A DNA stretch of 64,000 nt, from NCBI GenBank assembly GCA_017622555.1, contig JAGAQV010000027.1, forward strand, positions 26,779 to 90,778, in the 5' to 3' direction. Source of the stretch: Clostridia bacterium. GTDB taxonomy: Bacteria; Bacillota; Clostridia; Oscillospirales; Acutalibacteraceae. Made by a program: the position numbers and the translations under genes. This document shows, piece by piece, positions 32,766-41,395 of this stretch (positions are counted from its first letter, which is position 1; every line of letters starts with the position of its first letter). The notes under the pieces were generated by a model, which saw only the letters and a program-made list of their open reading frames with translations, searched no databases and had not been told where the DNA came from.

Positions 32766-32852
32766 TGGCGGAGAGGAAGGGATTCGAACCCTTGTGGCTT
32801 GCGCCAAACGGTTTTCAAGACCGCCTCGTTATGACCGCTTCGATACCTCTCC
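32766..32852 (-). tRNA. tRNA-Ser(TGA)
   Basis: The minus strand has acceptor GGAGAGG paired with CCTCTCC, discriminator G and encoded CCA. The anticodon loop CTTGAAA within CGGT/ACCG gives TGA. A variable-arm hairpin (TTTGGCGCAAGCCACAA) and GGTTCGAATCC T arm follow. It is 37 bases upstream of tRNA-Ser(GCT), with no terminator between, so the two are co-transcribed. Confidence 0.95.
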
Positions 32853-32906
32853 GTGCGACTAAATTATTTTAACATAACTAATTTTAAAAGTCAACCATTA
32901 AATTTA

Positions 32907-32935
32907 AATAACCCACATATTTTTTGTGGGTTATT
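32907..32935 (-). terminator. terminator after the membrane XRE regulator gene
   Basis: AATAACCCACA and TGTGGGTTATT form an 11-bp stem, just after the stop codon of the gene ending at 32941. Confidence 0.75.
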
Positions 32936-32940
32936 ATTTT

Positions 32941-33810
32941 CTATTCCATATTTGAATGATAATATAATGAAACTTGCTCTTTTATTTCAAGTTCAAGCCT
33001 TTCAACTGTTCCATTTTCATACACTTGATCTAATTCATAAATAATATAAGCAGGAAATATACGCTTTAAATCTTTAGGATAATAGCTTCCGTCACGTGGT
33101 GCTATAACATCTGAAATAGTATAGTTATCATTGCTTCGTTTTACTATAAATTTACACGGTATTGAAAAACCGCTAAAATTTTCAAGCTCGCCGTTTTCGT
33201 TTTTTAACCAGCTTTCACCTTTAATCCATGCGTAAACACCGTATTCGGTTTTTTTAAGTGTTTCATCAATAAGGTAAATATGACTTGCAATAAAATACTT
33301 TTCATTGTGCTTTGGTTTTTCACAGTTTGCCATATAATTTTCAATTGCAATTTCAATTTTTTCAGTGCTCAAATCAATAGGAGCGGTATAATCAAACCCC
33401 CACGTACCAAAAACAACCTGTTCGTTATTATACATTCGGTTTAAATCAATTAAAAACATTGAAATTAATGTTATAATAGGTAATGTAATTATAAGAATTG
33501 ATGCTGTAATTATCTTAATGTAATTTTTTTGCTTTTTCTTTGAATAATCAAGAGTGTTGATTATAATTTCCTCTGCTTTTGCTTTAATTTCGCTTTCCTG
33601 AAGCTTTTCTCCGCTCAAAAGGTCATTAACAGTTATTTTAAGCTCATCACATAACGGCTTAATTAAGGATATATCAGGCAGTCCACGGCCATTTTCCCAC
33701 TTAGAAATTGCACGGTCGGTTATATTTAATTTGTTTGCAAGCTCTAACTGTGTTAATCCTAAATCTTTTCTTCTTTCAGCAATAAAGCTACCGATTTTTT
33801 TGCTGTCCAT
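32941..33810 (-). CDS. XRE-family helix-turn-helix protein with membrane helix and extracytoplasmic domain
   Basis: The 289-residue protein has an N-terminal Cro/C1 domain (IGSFIAERRKDLGLTQLELA, NITDRAISKWENGRGLPDIS, residues 5-62), a linker with LSGEKLQESEIKAKAEEII, a membrane helix (about residues 98-122: ITASILIITLPIITLISMFL) and a C-terminal domain of about 165 residues that would be outside the cell (YTAPIDLSTEKIEIAIENYM onward). This is a one-chain membrane receptor/regulator layout; the outer domain is not recognised. AAAGGAGTG precedes the ATG. It is divergent from a lipoprotein gene, which it may control. Confidence 0.85.
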   Translation of the reverse strand: MDSKKIGSFIAERRKDLGLTQLELANKLNITDRAISKWENGRGLPDISLIKPLCDELKITVNDLLSGEKLQESEIKAKAEEIIINTLDYSKKKQKNYIKIITASILIITLPIITLISMFLIDLNRMYNNEQVVFGTWGFDYTAPIDLSTEKIEIAIENYMANCEKPKHNEKYFIASHIYLIDETLKKTEYGVYAWIKGESWLKNENGELENFSGFSIPCKFIVKRSNDNYTISDVIAPRDGSYYPKDLKRIFPAYIIYELDQVYENGTVERLELEIKEQVSLYYHSNME

Positions 33811-33988
33811 AAATAATCAGCACTCCTTTCAAATAAATTATACCTATATAAACGCTTTAAATAAACAAACTAACCGTAGAGTTGGTTAAAATTTGTAATT
33901 AAATCGTAATTATTTTGTAATTGACTTTAAAATATATTATTTGTACAATTATAACATACTTTTATACGAATATAAAGGAAGTGATTTT

Positions 33989-34654
33989 GTGAAACATTTA
34001 AATAAATTATTAGCATTTTTAATGGCTATGCTTCTTATTGTTTCATTTGTTGCTTGCAATAAAAAGAATAATAACACTAATACACAAGGGGATAATTCAA
34101 AACCGACTGTATCGACCCCTAGCGGTAATAATACTACCGAAAGCAAGCCCAAAGAAGATAAACAAGAAGAAAGTAAGCCTGTTGAAAACAATCAAGAACC
34201 GAGTACACCTTCAAAGCCTGTAGAACCTGATAAGCCTATTGTGACCGTTAAGCCTGCAAATGAGCTAATTTTAGGTAAATGGAAAACAAAGGTTGATGTA
34301 TGCGAAATTCTTGTTCAAAATAACATTGAGCTTGTTGGTCCGATTTATATTGACGTAATAACCAATTTTCAAAATGATTTAAGCTATTCGGCTGATATCA
34401 GTTATACTAATGCCACTAATGTTTTAAAAGCAGCATTACCTGATTATGATGATAACTTTATAGATAATTGTGTAAATATTATTAGTGATGCTTTGTTTGA
34501 ATCCGGCATTTATAAATTTGAAGATGATAAATTATTCATTATGCTTGATATTGACCCTGATTATACAGAAATTGAATATAGTTTTACAAATTCTAACAAT
34601 AGCTTAGTGCTTTCTTTTTCAAGCGATGAGAGAGAATATGAACGTGTAAACTAA
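33989..34654 (+). CDS. lipoprotein of unknown function
   Basis: The 221-residue protein starts with GTG (GGAAGTGATTT upstream), giving MKHLNKLLAFLMAMLLIVSF followed by VAC, a lipoprotein signal with Cys at residue 23. A low-complexity linker rich in N, K, P, S, E (residues 24-85) leads to a folded domain of about 130 residues beginning LILGKWKTKVDVCEILVQNN, reminiscent of lipocalin-like or DUF-type clostridial surface domains, but I do not recognise it. It is divergent from the membrane XRE regulator, which suggests an envelope-sensing pair. Confidence 0.75.
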   Translation: MKHLNKLLAFLMAMLLIVSFVACNKKNNNTNTQGDNSKPTVSTPSGNNTTESKPKEDKQEESKPVENNQEPSTPSKPVEPDKPIVTVKPANELILGKWKTKVDVCEILVQNNIELVGPIYIDVITNFQNDLSYSADISYTNATNVLKAALPDYDDNFIDNCVNIISDALFESGIYKFEDDKLFIMLDIDPDYTEIEYSFTNSNNSLVLSFSSDEREYERVN

Positions 34655-34684
34655 AAAAACCGCAGTCAAACGACTGCGGTTTTT
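34655..34684. terminator. terminator between the lipoprotein gene and kdgK
   Basis: AAAACCGCAGTC and GACTGCGGTTTT form a 12-bp stem between convergent genes with A and T tails on the two sides. Confidence 0.8.
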
Positions 34685-34697
34685 AATTTATCTATAA

Positions 34698-35720
34698 TTA
34701 TCTTTGAACATGGCCGCTTCCGTCGCCGCCTGCAAGCTTTTCAACTTCACTTACTGATACACGGTTGTAGTCGCCTTCAACTGAATGCTTAAGAGCAGAA
34801 GCTGCAACTGCAAATTCAATTGCTTCCTGACTAGATTTGCCTGAAAGAAGTGAATAGATAAGACCGCCGCCAAAGCTATCGCCACCGCCTACGCGGTCAA
34901 CAATGTGGAGATGGTAAGATTTCGAGAAGCAGTAGTTTTCGCCATCGTAAAGCATACCTGCCCAGTCATTATCACTTGCACTAATAGAGGTACGAAGGGT
35001 AATCGCAACCTTTTCGAAGCCAAATTTGTCAGCTAACTGTTTAGCAACACTCTTGTAGCCCTCGTGGTTTAATTTACCGCCGTAAATGTCTGTACCTTCA
35101 GCTTCAATACCGAATACGTCCTTAGCATCCTCTTCGTTAGAAATGCAAACGTCTACATACTTACAAAGCTCGGTCATAGCAGCGCGTGCTTCATCACGGG
35201 TCCAAAGCTTACCACGATAGTTAAGGTCGCAAGAAATTTTAACGCCCTTAGCCTTTGCAGCCTTACAAGCATCCTTACAAATTTCAACAACGTTAGAGCC
35301 TAAAGCGGGGGTGATACCGGTAAAGTGGAACCAGTCAGCGCCTTCAAAAATTTCATCCCAGTTAAAGTCTTCGGGCTTAGCCATTTGAATTGCTGAATAT
35401 GCGCGGTCATAAATACAAACCGAGCCACGCTGTGAAGCACCTTTTTCAAGGTAGTAAATACCAACACGTTCGCAGCCACGTACAATTTTGGTTGTATCTA
35501 CGCCAAAATAACGAAGAGAATCAACTGCAGCCTGACCTATAGCGTGTTTAGGAAGCTTTGTTACATAAACACTATCCATACCGTAATTAGCAAGAGAAAC
35601 CGCAACGTTTGCTTCACCGCCGCCAAAGGTGGCTTGCATTTGGTCGTTTTGGAAGAAACGGTAATATCCGTTGGGTGCAAGGCGAAGCATAATTTCGCCG
35701 AAGGTTACTATTCTTTTCAT
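34698..35720 (-). CDS. kdgK: 2-dehydro-3-deoxygluconokinase (PfkB family)
   Basis: The 340-residue kinase phosphorylates 2-keto-3-deoxygluconate (KDG) to KDPG. Motifs: VTFGEIMLRLAPNGYYRF at the N-terminus, ATFGGGEANVAVSLANYGMD (PfkB signature 1) near residue 28, ISCDLNYRGKLWTRDEAR mid-protein, and VDRVGGGDSFGGGLIYSLLS (signature 2, catalytic Asp) near residue 285. The ATG at 35720 has GGAGGG upstream, inside the last codons of the aldolase gene. It is last in the uxuA-uxuB-kdgA-kdgK operon and completes the step between mannonate dehydratase and aldolase. Confidence 0.94.
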   Translation of the reverse strand: MKRIVTFGEIMLRLAPNGYYRFFQNDQMQATFGGGEANVAVSLANYGMDSVYVTKLPKHAIGQAAVDSLRYFGVDTTKIVRGCERVGIYYLEKGASQRGSVCIYDRAYSAIQMAKPEDFNWDEIFEGADWFHFTGITPALGSNVVEICKDACKAAKAKGVKISCDLNYRGKLWTRDEARAAMTELCKYVDVCISNEEDAKDVFGIEAEGTDIYGGKLNHEGYKSVAKQLADKFGFEKVAITLRTSISASDNDWAGMLYDGENYCFSKSYHLHIVDRVGGGDSFGGGLIYSLLSGKSSQEAIEFAVAASALKHSVEGDYNRVSVSEVEKLAGGDGSGHVQR

Positions 35721-35721
35721 T

Positions 35722-36276
35722 TTATTTGCCCTCCATTTTGTCAAGTGATTCTTTTACAAAAAAGCTACCGCCGATAGCTTCAATTTTATCAAATGCTAAA
35801 AACTCATCAATGTTGCTTCTGTCAACACCGCCTGTAGGAATGAATTTTACCTGCGGGAATGGTGCTGATAAAGCCTTTAATGCCTTAAGACCGCCGTAAA
35901 CATTAGCAGGGAAGAACTTAACGGTAGTAATGCCAAGTTCAAGCGCTTGCATAATTTCGGTAGGGGTTACACAACCGGGGTAGTAAGGGATATTATTTTC
36001 CTTACAAATGTTAGCAACGGCAACAGAAAGACCGGGGGAAACAATAAACTGTGCGCCTGCTTCAAGCGCCGCATTACATTGTTCGGCGTTAATAACGGTG
36101 CCTGCACCTACTGACATATCGGGAAACAATTTACAAGCAAGTGAAATTGCTTCAGCCGCACAAGCAGTACGGAAGGTGATTTCAGCACAGTTAATGCCGT
36201 TATTGCGAAGAGCCGTTAAAATCTTTTCAGTTTCTTCAATTTCTTTAATTACTACAACAGGTACAAATTTTTCCAT
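35722..36276 (-). CDS. KDPG/KHG aldolase
   Basis: A 184-residue class I aldolase cleaving KDPG to pyruvate and glyceraldehyde-3-phosphate. The active-site residues are visible: CAEITFRTACAAEAISLACK with the catalytic Glu near residue 34, GAGTVINAEQC, FIVSPGLSVAV, IPYYPGCVTPTEIMQALELG, and TVKFFPANVYGG with the Schiff-base Lys near residue 117, then PTGGVDRSNIDEFL. Length is typical but short at the C-terminus. It lies between uxuB and kdgK, one base apart from the latter. Confidence 0.93.
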   Translation of the reverse strand: MEKFVPVVVIKEIEETEKILTALRNNGINCAEITFRTACAAEAISLACKLFPDMSVGAGTVINAEQCNAALEAGAQFIVSPGLSVAVANICKENNIPYYPGCVTPTEIMQALELGITTVKFFPANVYGGLKALKALSAPFPQVKFIPTGGVDRSNIDEFLAFDKIEAIGGSFFVKESLDKMEGK

Positions 36277-36290
36277 TTTTTATTTCTCCT

Positions 36291-37133
36291 TTATACACCT
36301 GAATATGCTGCGAAGCCGCAGTCAATTGGTAAAACTACACCGGTTATTGCCGATGCCGAGCGTTCATCACACAAGAAAAGTGTTGCGCCTAATAACTCAT
36401 CCGCATCAACAAACCTGTTCATTGGTGTGCCGTTTAAAATTTTAGCACTTCTAGCGGTGGGTGTGCCATCCTCGTTAAAAAGTAAAGCACGGTTTTGCGC
36501 TGAAACAAGAAAGCCTGGGGCAATTGCATTACATCGAATGCCTGTTCCTGCAAAGTGTGTTGCCAACCATTGTGTAAAGTTGGAAATACCCGCCTTTGCA
36601 GCTGAATATGCAGGGATTTTTGTAAGGGGAGTATAAGCATTCATTGAAGAAATATTTAAAATACAGCCCTTTTTGTTTTTAACCATATCCTTAGCAAAGA
36701 CTTGTGTTGGAATTAGCGTGCCTTGGAAGTTAAGCTTGAAAACAAAATCAACACCCGAGCTGTCAAGGTCGAAGAAAGATTTTCCGCCAACTTTTGCTTC
36801 GTGCTGATACTCATTATCAGTTGTGGCACGAGGATTATTACCGCCTGCTCCGTTTACGAGAATATCGCATTCTCCAAGATCGGCTTTAATAGCTTCGTAA
36901 ACCTTTTCGAGTGCTTCAGCTTCTAAAACATTTGCTTTATAGCCTTCGCAAATATAGCCCTCAGCCTTAAGCTCGTCAGCCAATTTTTTAACAGCCTCTT
37001 CGTTAAGGTCAAGCGCCGCAACCTTGGCGCCTGACTGCGCAAAAGCCTTTGCCATAGCACCGCAAATTAAACCGCCGGCACCTGTTACAATAACAACCTT
37101 ACCCGAATAATCAATATTAATTGGAAGATTCAT
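36291..37133 (-). CDS. uxuB: D-mannonate oxidoreductase, SDR type
   Basis: This 280-residue short-chain dehydrogenase has the cofactor motif VTGAGGLICGAMAKAFAQ near residues 15-32, NVLEAEALEKV, ILVNGAGGNNPRAT near 93, the catalytic ISSMNAYTPLTKIPAYSAAKAG with Ser, Tyr, Lys, and GIRCNAIAPGFLVSAQNRAL, and a late TNR-equivalent region with MNRFVDADELLGA and GVVLPIDCGFAAYSGV. This is the B. subtilis UxuB (YjmF) type, which reduces fructuronate to mannonate, rather than the long-chain enzyme of E. coli. It lies between uxuA and the aldolase gene, supporting the call. Confidence 0.9.
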   Translation of the reverse strand: MNLPINIDYSGKVVIVTGAGGLICGAMAKAFAQSGAKVAALDLNEEAVKKLADELKAEGYICEGYKANVLEAEALEKVYEAIKADLGECDILVNGAGGNNPRATTDNEYQHEAKVGGKSFFDLDSSGVDFVFKLNFQGTLIPTQVFAKDMVKNKKGCILNISSMNAYTPLTKIPAYSAAKAGISNFTQWLATHFAGTGIRCNAIAPGFLVSAQNRALLFNEDGTPTARSAKILNGTPMNRFVDADELLGATLFLCDERSASAITGVVLPIDCGFAAYSGV

Positions 37134-37151
37134 TATATTATAGCCTCCTAT

Positions 37152-38231
37152 TTAATTTTTAAATTTATCAAGACTATCCCAAACACCAAGCATATACATA
37201 ATGCCGAGTGCACGGTCATATAAGCCGTAACCGGGGCGCACATTGCCGGGACCTTCATCCCAAAGATGTCTGCCGTGATCGGGACGAATATAGCCGTCAA
37301 AGCCACAGTCGTGATAAGCCTTTAAAATCTCTAAAATACCTGTGTCACCGTCACAGTCGCGGTGGCTTGCTTCAGAAAAGTCGCCATTTTCAAAATGCTT
37401 AACGTTTCTAATATGTGCAAATGCAATTCTGTCACAATGCTTTCTAACAATTTCAGCCACATTATTGTTGGGGTCAGCATTAAGACTACCCGAGCATAGT
37501 GTTAAGCAGTTGTATTCGTCATCAACCATTTTTAAGAAACGGTCAATGTTGGCTTCGTTAATAAGCAAACGGGGAAGACCGAAAATATCCCATGGCGGAT
37601 CATCCATATGAATTGCCATTTTAATGTCACATTCACGACAGGTTGGCATAATTGCTTCAAGGAAGTATTTAAGGTTTGCCCAAAGCTTTTCGTGATCGAC
37701 ACCCTCATATGCTTTAAACAATTCATCAAGCTTTGCCATACGTTCAGGTTCCCAACCCGGAAAGGACATATTATATTTTTCCGTAAAGTCAAGTATGTAC
37801 TTGGCCATCGCATTATAATCGTCCTGAATCATATTCTTTTCATAAAACAAAGCAGTTGAACCATCACCAACAGGGTGGAAAAGGTCACTTCTTGTCCAGT
37901 CGAAAATTGGCATAAAGTTATAGCAAATAACTTTTACCCCAAACTTTGAAAGGTTGCGAATTGTTGTTTTATAATTTTCAATATAGCCATCACGAGTGGG
38001 AAGACCTATCTTAATATCATCATGAACGTTTACTGATTCAACAACGTCCATATTAAAGCCATATTCATCTAATTGACGTTTAACCTCGGCAATTTCATCA
38101 ATTTCCCACACTTCACCCGGCATTTTGTGGTGAAGAGCCCAAACAATACCGTCAACACCGGGTATTTGTTTGATGTCAGATAATTTGATACGGTCGTTAC
38201 CTTCGCCGTACCAGCGAAATGTCATTTTCAT
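37152..38231 (-). CDS. uxuA: mannonate dehydratase
   Basis: The 359-residue enzyme dehydrates D-mannonate to KDG. Motifs: MTFRWYGEGNDRIKLSDIKQ at the N-terminus, GVDGIVWALHHKMPGEVWEI, VVESVNVHDDIKIGL, CYNFMPIFDWTRSDL, IKMAIHMDDPPWDIFGLPRL (metal and substrate binding), CSGSLNADPNNNVAEIV, and a C-terminal GYIRPDHGRHLWDEGPGNVR. The length is close to E. coli UxuA minus an insertion. It is first in the operon; the ATG at 38231 has GGAGG 12 bases away. uxaC, needed to enter from glucuronate, is not in the window. Confidence 0.96.
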   Translation of the reverse strand: MKMTFRWYGEGNDRIKLSDIKQIPGVDGIVWALHHKMPGEVWEIDEIAEVKRQLDEYGFNMDVVESVNVHDDIKIGLPTRDGYIENYKTTIRNLSKFGVKVICYNFMPIFDWTRSDLFHPVGDGSTALFYEKNMIQDDYNAMAKYILDFTEKYNMSFPGWEPERMAKLDELFKAYEGVDHEKLWANLKYFLEAIMPTCRECDIKMAIHMDDPPWDIFGLPRLLINEANIDRFLKMVDDEYNCLTLCSGSLNADPNNNVAEIVRKHCDRIAFAHIRNVKHFENGDFSEASHRDCDGDTGILEILKAYHDCGFDGYIRPDHGRHLWDEGPGNVRPGYGLYDRALGIMYMLGVWDSLDKFKN

Positions 38232-38390
38232 CTTAAAATAATTCCTCCAATTTATTTAAAGATTGTGGTTAACATCATTAAAATATTATATAACTATCAC
38301 TTGAAAAAAGCAATTGAATATTCAATAAAATAATGACATAAACTACTTAAAATTTATAAAAAAATATAAAATAGTTTTTTCTATTAATTG

Positions 38391-39620
38391 TTAGATCACT
38401 GTTTTGATCTCACGATATTCCTTGGGCGTTTTACCAACATATCGTTTAAATAACTTAGAAAAATAATGCAAATCCAAAATACCGCAAAGCTGTGCAACTG
38501 TTTGAACCTGTAAATTTGTTGTACGAAGAAGATGCTTGGCTTGGTTAATTCTCTGATTATTAACATAATCAGTAAGTGTTTGGCCTGTTTCATTTTTAAA
38601 TAGGGAAGAAAAGTAGCTTGTGCTTACATTATTAAGGCTTGATAATTGTTTTAGGCTCAAATCGGCAGTTAAATCATTCTCAATTTTAATTATTGCACGT
38701 TGAACCAAAGGTGAATATTGCTTAATTGAATGCTTACGCACAAGACGGCAGTAATCATTAAGCATTTGAGCCATAATTTCTTTAATTGAATTAATTGAGC
38801 TTATAAGTTCGATTTTTTTGGCAAATTCGGACGAAACCTTATCTAGATGAATTGGGTGAACACCACCGTCCTGAGCTGCCTTACGTAAAAGTGTATTCAT
38901 AATAATTGAATAGTTTTTGTAATTACGCAAATCGTCGTTAGAACGACTTTCAAATGCAAGACTTGAAAAAGAAGAAAGCATTTGTTCTGCCTTGTGAATT
39001 TGACCTCTTGAAACGGCACGAAGTAGCTGTTCTTCATAAGCATAACGCTTTTCCATAAGGTCAATTTTCCAATTATTTTCAGCTTCAGATACTACAACCT
39101 TGACTTGCTTGTAATTAAATAGGGTAGAGGCGTCATCATGATTAAGGTCAATTGCCGTGTAACTATCCGTACTGCCCCATAACTGTTCACAAAATGTATT
39201 TATAAGTGCAAAAAACTGCCCATCATCTCTTAAAACAGGAACTGAAGCATAAAAATATTCAAGCTGCTTTAAAACAGCAGCATTCAAATGAAGCTGTTCG
39301 CCTTTTTCTAATATTTCGGTACGGTATAATTCCTGCTTTAAAAATGGTCCTACAATTAAAATTCGGTCCTTTTCTGTTTTAGGAAGTTTTATAAAAATGT
39401 AATGACAATTAAGCACATCGCTTACCTTATATAATGTGCGTTCTTTTAAATTTGGAAAAAAATCACATAAACAGTAATTATCATCTACATAATCCAGCAA
39501 GCCTTGGAAGGTGTTTTTTATGTTATTTTTAATTTGAGCATCATAATCAACAACAAAGAGATTAATATTAGTTTTTTCAAGGATTCTTTTCATAAATATA
39601 AGCTCTCTATCAAAAAACAT
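38391..39620 (-). CDS. AraC-family regulator of the uxu operon
   Basis: A 409-residue protein (with the start used here) has a long N-terminal part of unknown fold and a C-terminal AraC domain (LSLKQLSSLNNVSTSYFSSL, FKNETGQTLTDYVNNQRINQ, LQVQTVAQLCGILDLHYFSK, LFKRYVGKTPKEYRE). The start codon is uncertain: ATG at 39620 has GTGAGG upstream, while the next ATG at 39593 lacks a good site. It lies between uxuA (co-directional) and the GPH symporter gene (divergent), a typical place for the regulator of both. Confidence 0.85.
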   Translation of the reverse strand: MFFDRELIFMKRILEKTNINLFVVDYDAQIKNNIKNTFQGLLDYVDDNYCLCDFFPNLKERTLYKVSDVLNCHYIFIKLPKTEKDRILIVGPFLKQELYRTEILEKGEQLHLNAAVLKQLEYFYASVPVLRDDGQFFALINTFCEQLWGSTDSYTAIDLNHDDASTLFNYKQVKVVVSEAENNWKIDLMEKRYAYEEQLLRAVSRGQIHKAEQMLSSFSSLAFESRSNDDLRNYKNYSIIMNTLLRKAAQDGGVHPIHLDKVSSEFAKKIELISSINSIKEIMAQMLNDYCRLVRKHSIKQYSPLVQRAIIKIENDLTADLSLKQLSSLNNVSTSYFSSLFKNETGQTLTDYVNNQRINQAKHLLRTTNLQVQTVAQLCGILDLHYFSKLFKRYVGKTPKEYREIKTVI

Positions 39621-39847
39621 TGTGAAACGCCTCACTTTTTATGCAAAAAAACTAATAATTTTTAACTTATAGAAAAATTATAGTACATTTTACAATACAT
39701 TTCAATAGATTTATATGTTTTTGGTTAAAAATAATACAAAAAAACCAAAAAATTGTGCTAACCAATATTTTGTGGATAGTATATAATGATACTACACCAT
39801 TATGGGTCGGAGTGCCCAAATGAATTTTAAGGAGTTGTATTAAAAAA

Positions 39848-41281
39848 ATGGCTAAAAAATCCCCAAAGCTCGATGCCAACGGTTATCGTAAATTTGGCAT
39901 TCGTGACAGCGTTGCCTATGCTGCTGGTGACTTGGGCTGTAATATGTCCTTCGCCTTAAAGGGTACAATGTCTATTTTCTGGACACAGTTTATGGGCATG
40001 GATTTATGGTATGCATTACTTTTAATTATTGTTCAAGTCTGGGACGCAATTAACGACCCGCTCATTGGCTCAATTATCGACTCTGACAGACATCAGTACA
40101 AACGCAATAAATTCTTGGCTTATATATGGGCTGGCTCTATCGGTCTCATTATTGGCGGCGCTTGTTGCTTCTTACCGTTTCCGAATGCACCAACTTGGGC
40201 TAAGTTTATAATTTTTATTGCCGGTTATGTTGTTTGGGACGCATTTTACACTGTAGCAAACGTTCCTTATGGCTCACTTCTTTCTTTAATTTCAAATGAC
40301 GTTAAGGACCGTGCTTCTCTTTCAGCTTGGCGTTCAGTTGGCTCTATCTTTGGTAATATGCTTCCAATGGTTATTCTTCCTTTTATTATTTATGATAAAG
40401 AAAATAACCTTATTGGTGAACGTGTATTTATCGCAGCACTCATTATGGGTATTTTAGGTTTCATTTGTTTCCAATTTATGATTCGTAATACTACAATTCG
40501 TGTTGAGCAGGATGTTAATCTTGCTGAAGAAGCTCCTAAATTTAATGTTTTTAAGGCTTTTGGTAACTTTTTGAAAAATAGACCTGCTGTTGGTGCAACA
40601 ATTGCCGCAATGGGTATGTTTATCGGTATGCAGGGCGCCGCTACTGCTGTTACCGTTGTATTCCAGTCATATTTTAAGAACGTACAAATTTCCGGTATTG
40701 TTCAGTTATTTGCAATGATTCCAATTGTATTTTTTACACCTCTTGCTCGTCCAATGGTTGCAAAGTTTGGTAAAAAAGAGCTTGCAACATTCGGCTCAAT
40801 TTGTTCTATAATTGCAGCAGCTGGTTTATTTATCATTACACCTAACAACACAAATCTTGACCTTATTCTTTATATCGTATTCCAACTTATTTATTCATTA
40901 GGTCTTGGCATTTATTCTACAGTTTCTTGGGCAATGATGGGTGATGCTATAGATTATAATGAATGGAAAACCGGTGCTCGCGAAGAAGGTACAGTGTATT
41001 CGCTTCATTCCTTCTTCCGTAAACTAGCACAGGGCATTGGCCCCTCCTTAGTGCTTGTAGTAATGGTTGCTTTAGGCTATGTTGGAGCTGACGAAGGTAA
41101 TCAGGCTTGGAATGTTGCGGTTAATATGCGTTATCTTGTAGCGGGAACATATACATTCTCCGCGCTCCTTCAGTTTGTTGGACTTGGTCTTATTTATAAC
41201 CTTGATAAGAAAACCCTCACAAAGATGAACGAGGAGCTTCATCCTGCTAATAATGACTCAATTGAAACAACCGAAAGCTAG
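39848..41281 (+). CDS. GPH-family sugar symporter (UidB-like)
   Basis: A 477-residue major-facilitator protein of the glycoside-pentoside-hexuronide:cation symporter group. Family signs are DSVAYAAGDLGCNMSFALKG at the N-terminus, VQVWDAINDPLIGSIIDSD near residue 60 (the conserved D...NDP motif), and WAMMGDAIDYNEWKTGAREE near residue 360 (DYxEWKTG, used for cation and sugar binding). About twelve membrane helices are evident. With uxuA/uxuB upstream (divergent) and a GH2 glycosidase downstream, it most likely imports a glucuronide or similar glycoside. Confidence 0.93.
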   Translation: MAKKSPKLDANGYRKFGIRDSVAYAAGDLGCNMSFALKGTMSIFWTQFMGMDLWYALLLIIVQVWDAINDPLIGSIIDSDRHQYKRNKFLAYIWAGSIGLIIGGACCFLPFPNAPTWAKFIIFIAGYVVWDAFYTVANVPYGSLLSLISNDVKDRASLSAWRSVGSIFGNMLPMVILPFIIYDKENNLIGERVFIAALIMGILGFICFQFMIRNTTIRVEQDVNLAEEAPKFNVFKAFGNFLKNRPAVGATIAAMGMFIGMQGAATAVTVVFQSYFKNVQISGIVQLFAMIPIVFFTPLARPMVAKFGKKELATFGSICSIIAAAGLFIITPNNTNLDLILYIVFQLIYSLGLGIYSTVSWAMMGDAIDYNEWKTGAREEGTVYSLHSFFRKLAQGIGPSLVLVVMVALGYVGADEGNQAWNVAVNMRYLVAGTYTFSALLQFVGLGLIYNLDKKTLTKMNEELHPANNDSIETTES

Positions 41282-41290
41282 TTTTTAAAT

Positions 41291-41324
41291 AAAAGGTGTC
41301 CGATTTTCTATTCGGACACCTTTT
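41291..41324 (+). terminator. terminator after the GPH symporter gene
   Basis: AAAAGGTGTCCGA and TCGGACACCTTTT form a 13-bp stem; T-rich tail follows. Confidence 0.8.
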
Positions 41325-41395
41325 GTTCAAAATTTATCAACAATTATTTTTAGGTTTATGTTATAATTAGTATAAATCTTTTTTGGAGGAAAAAT

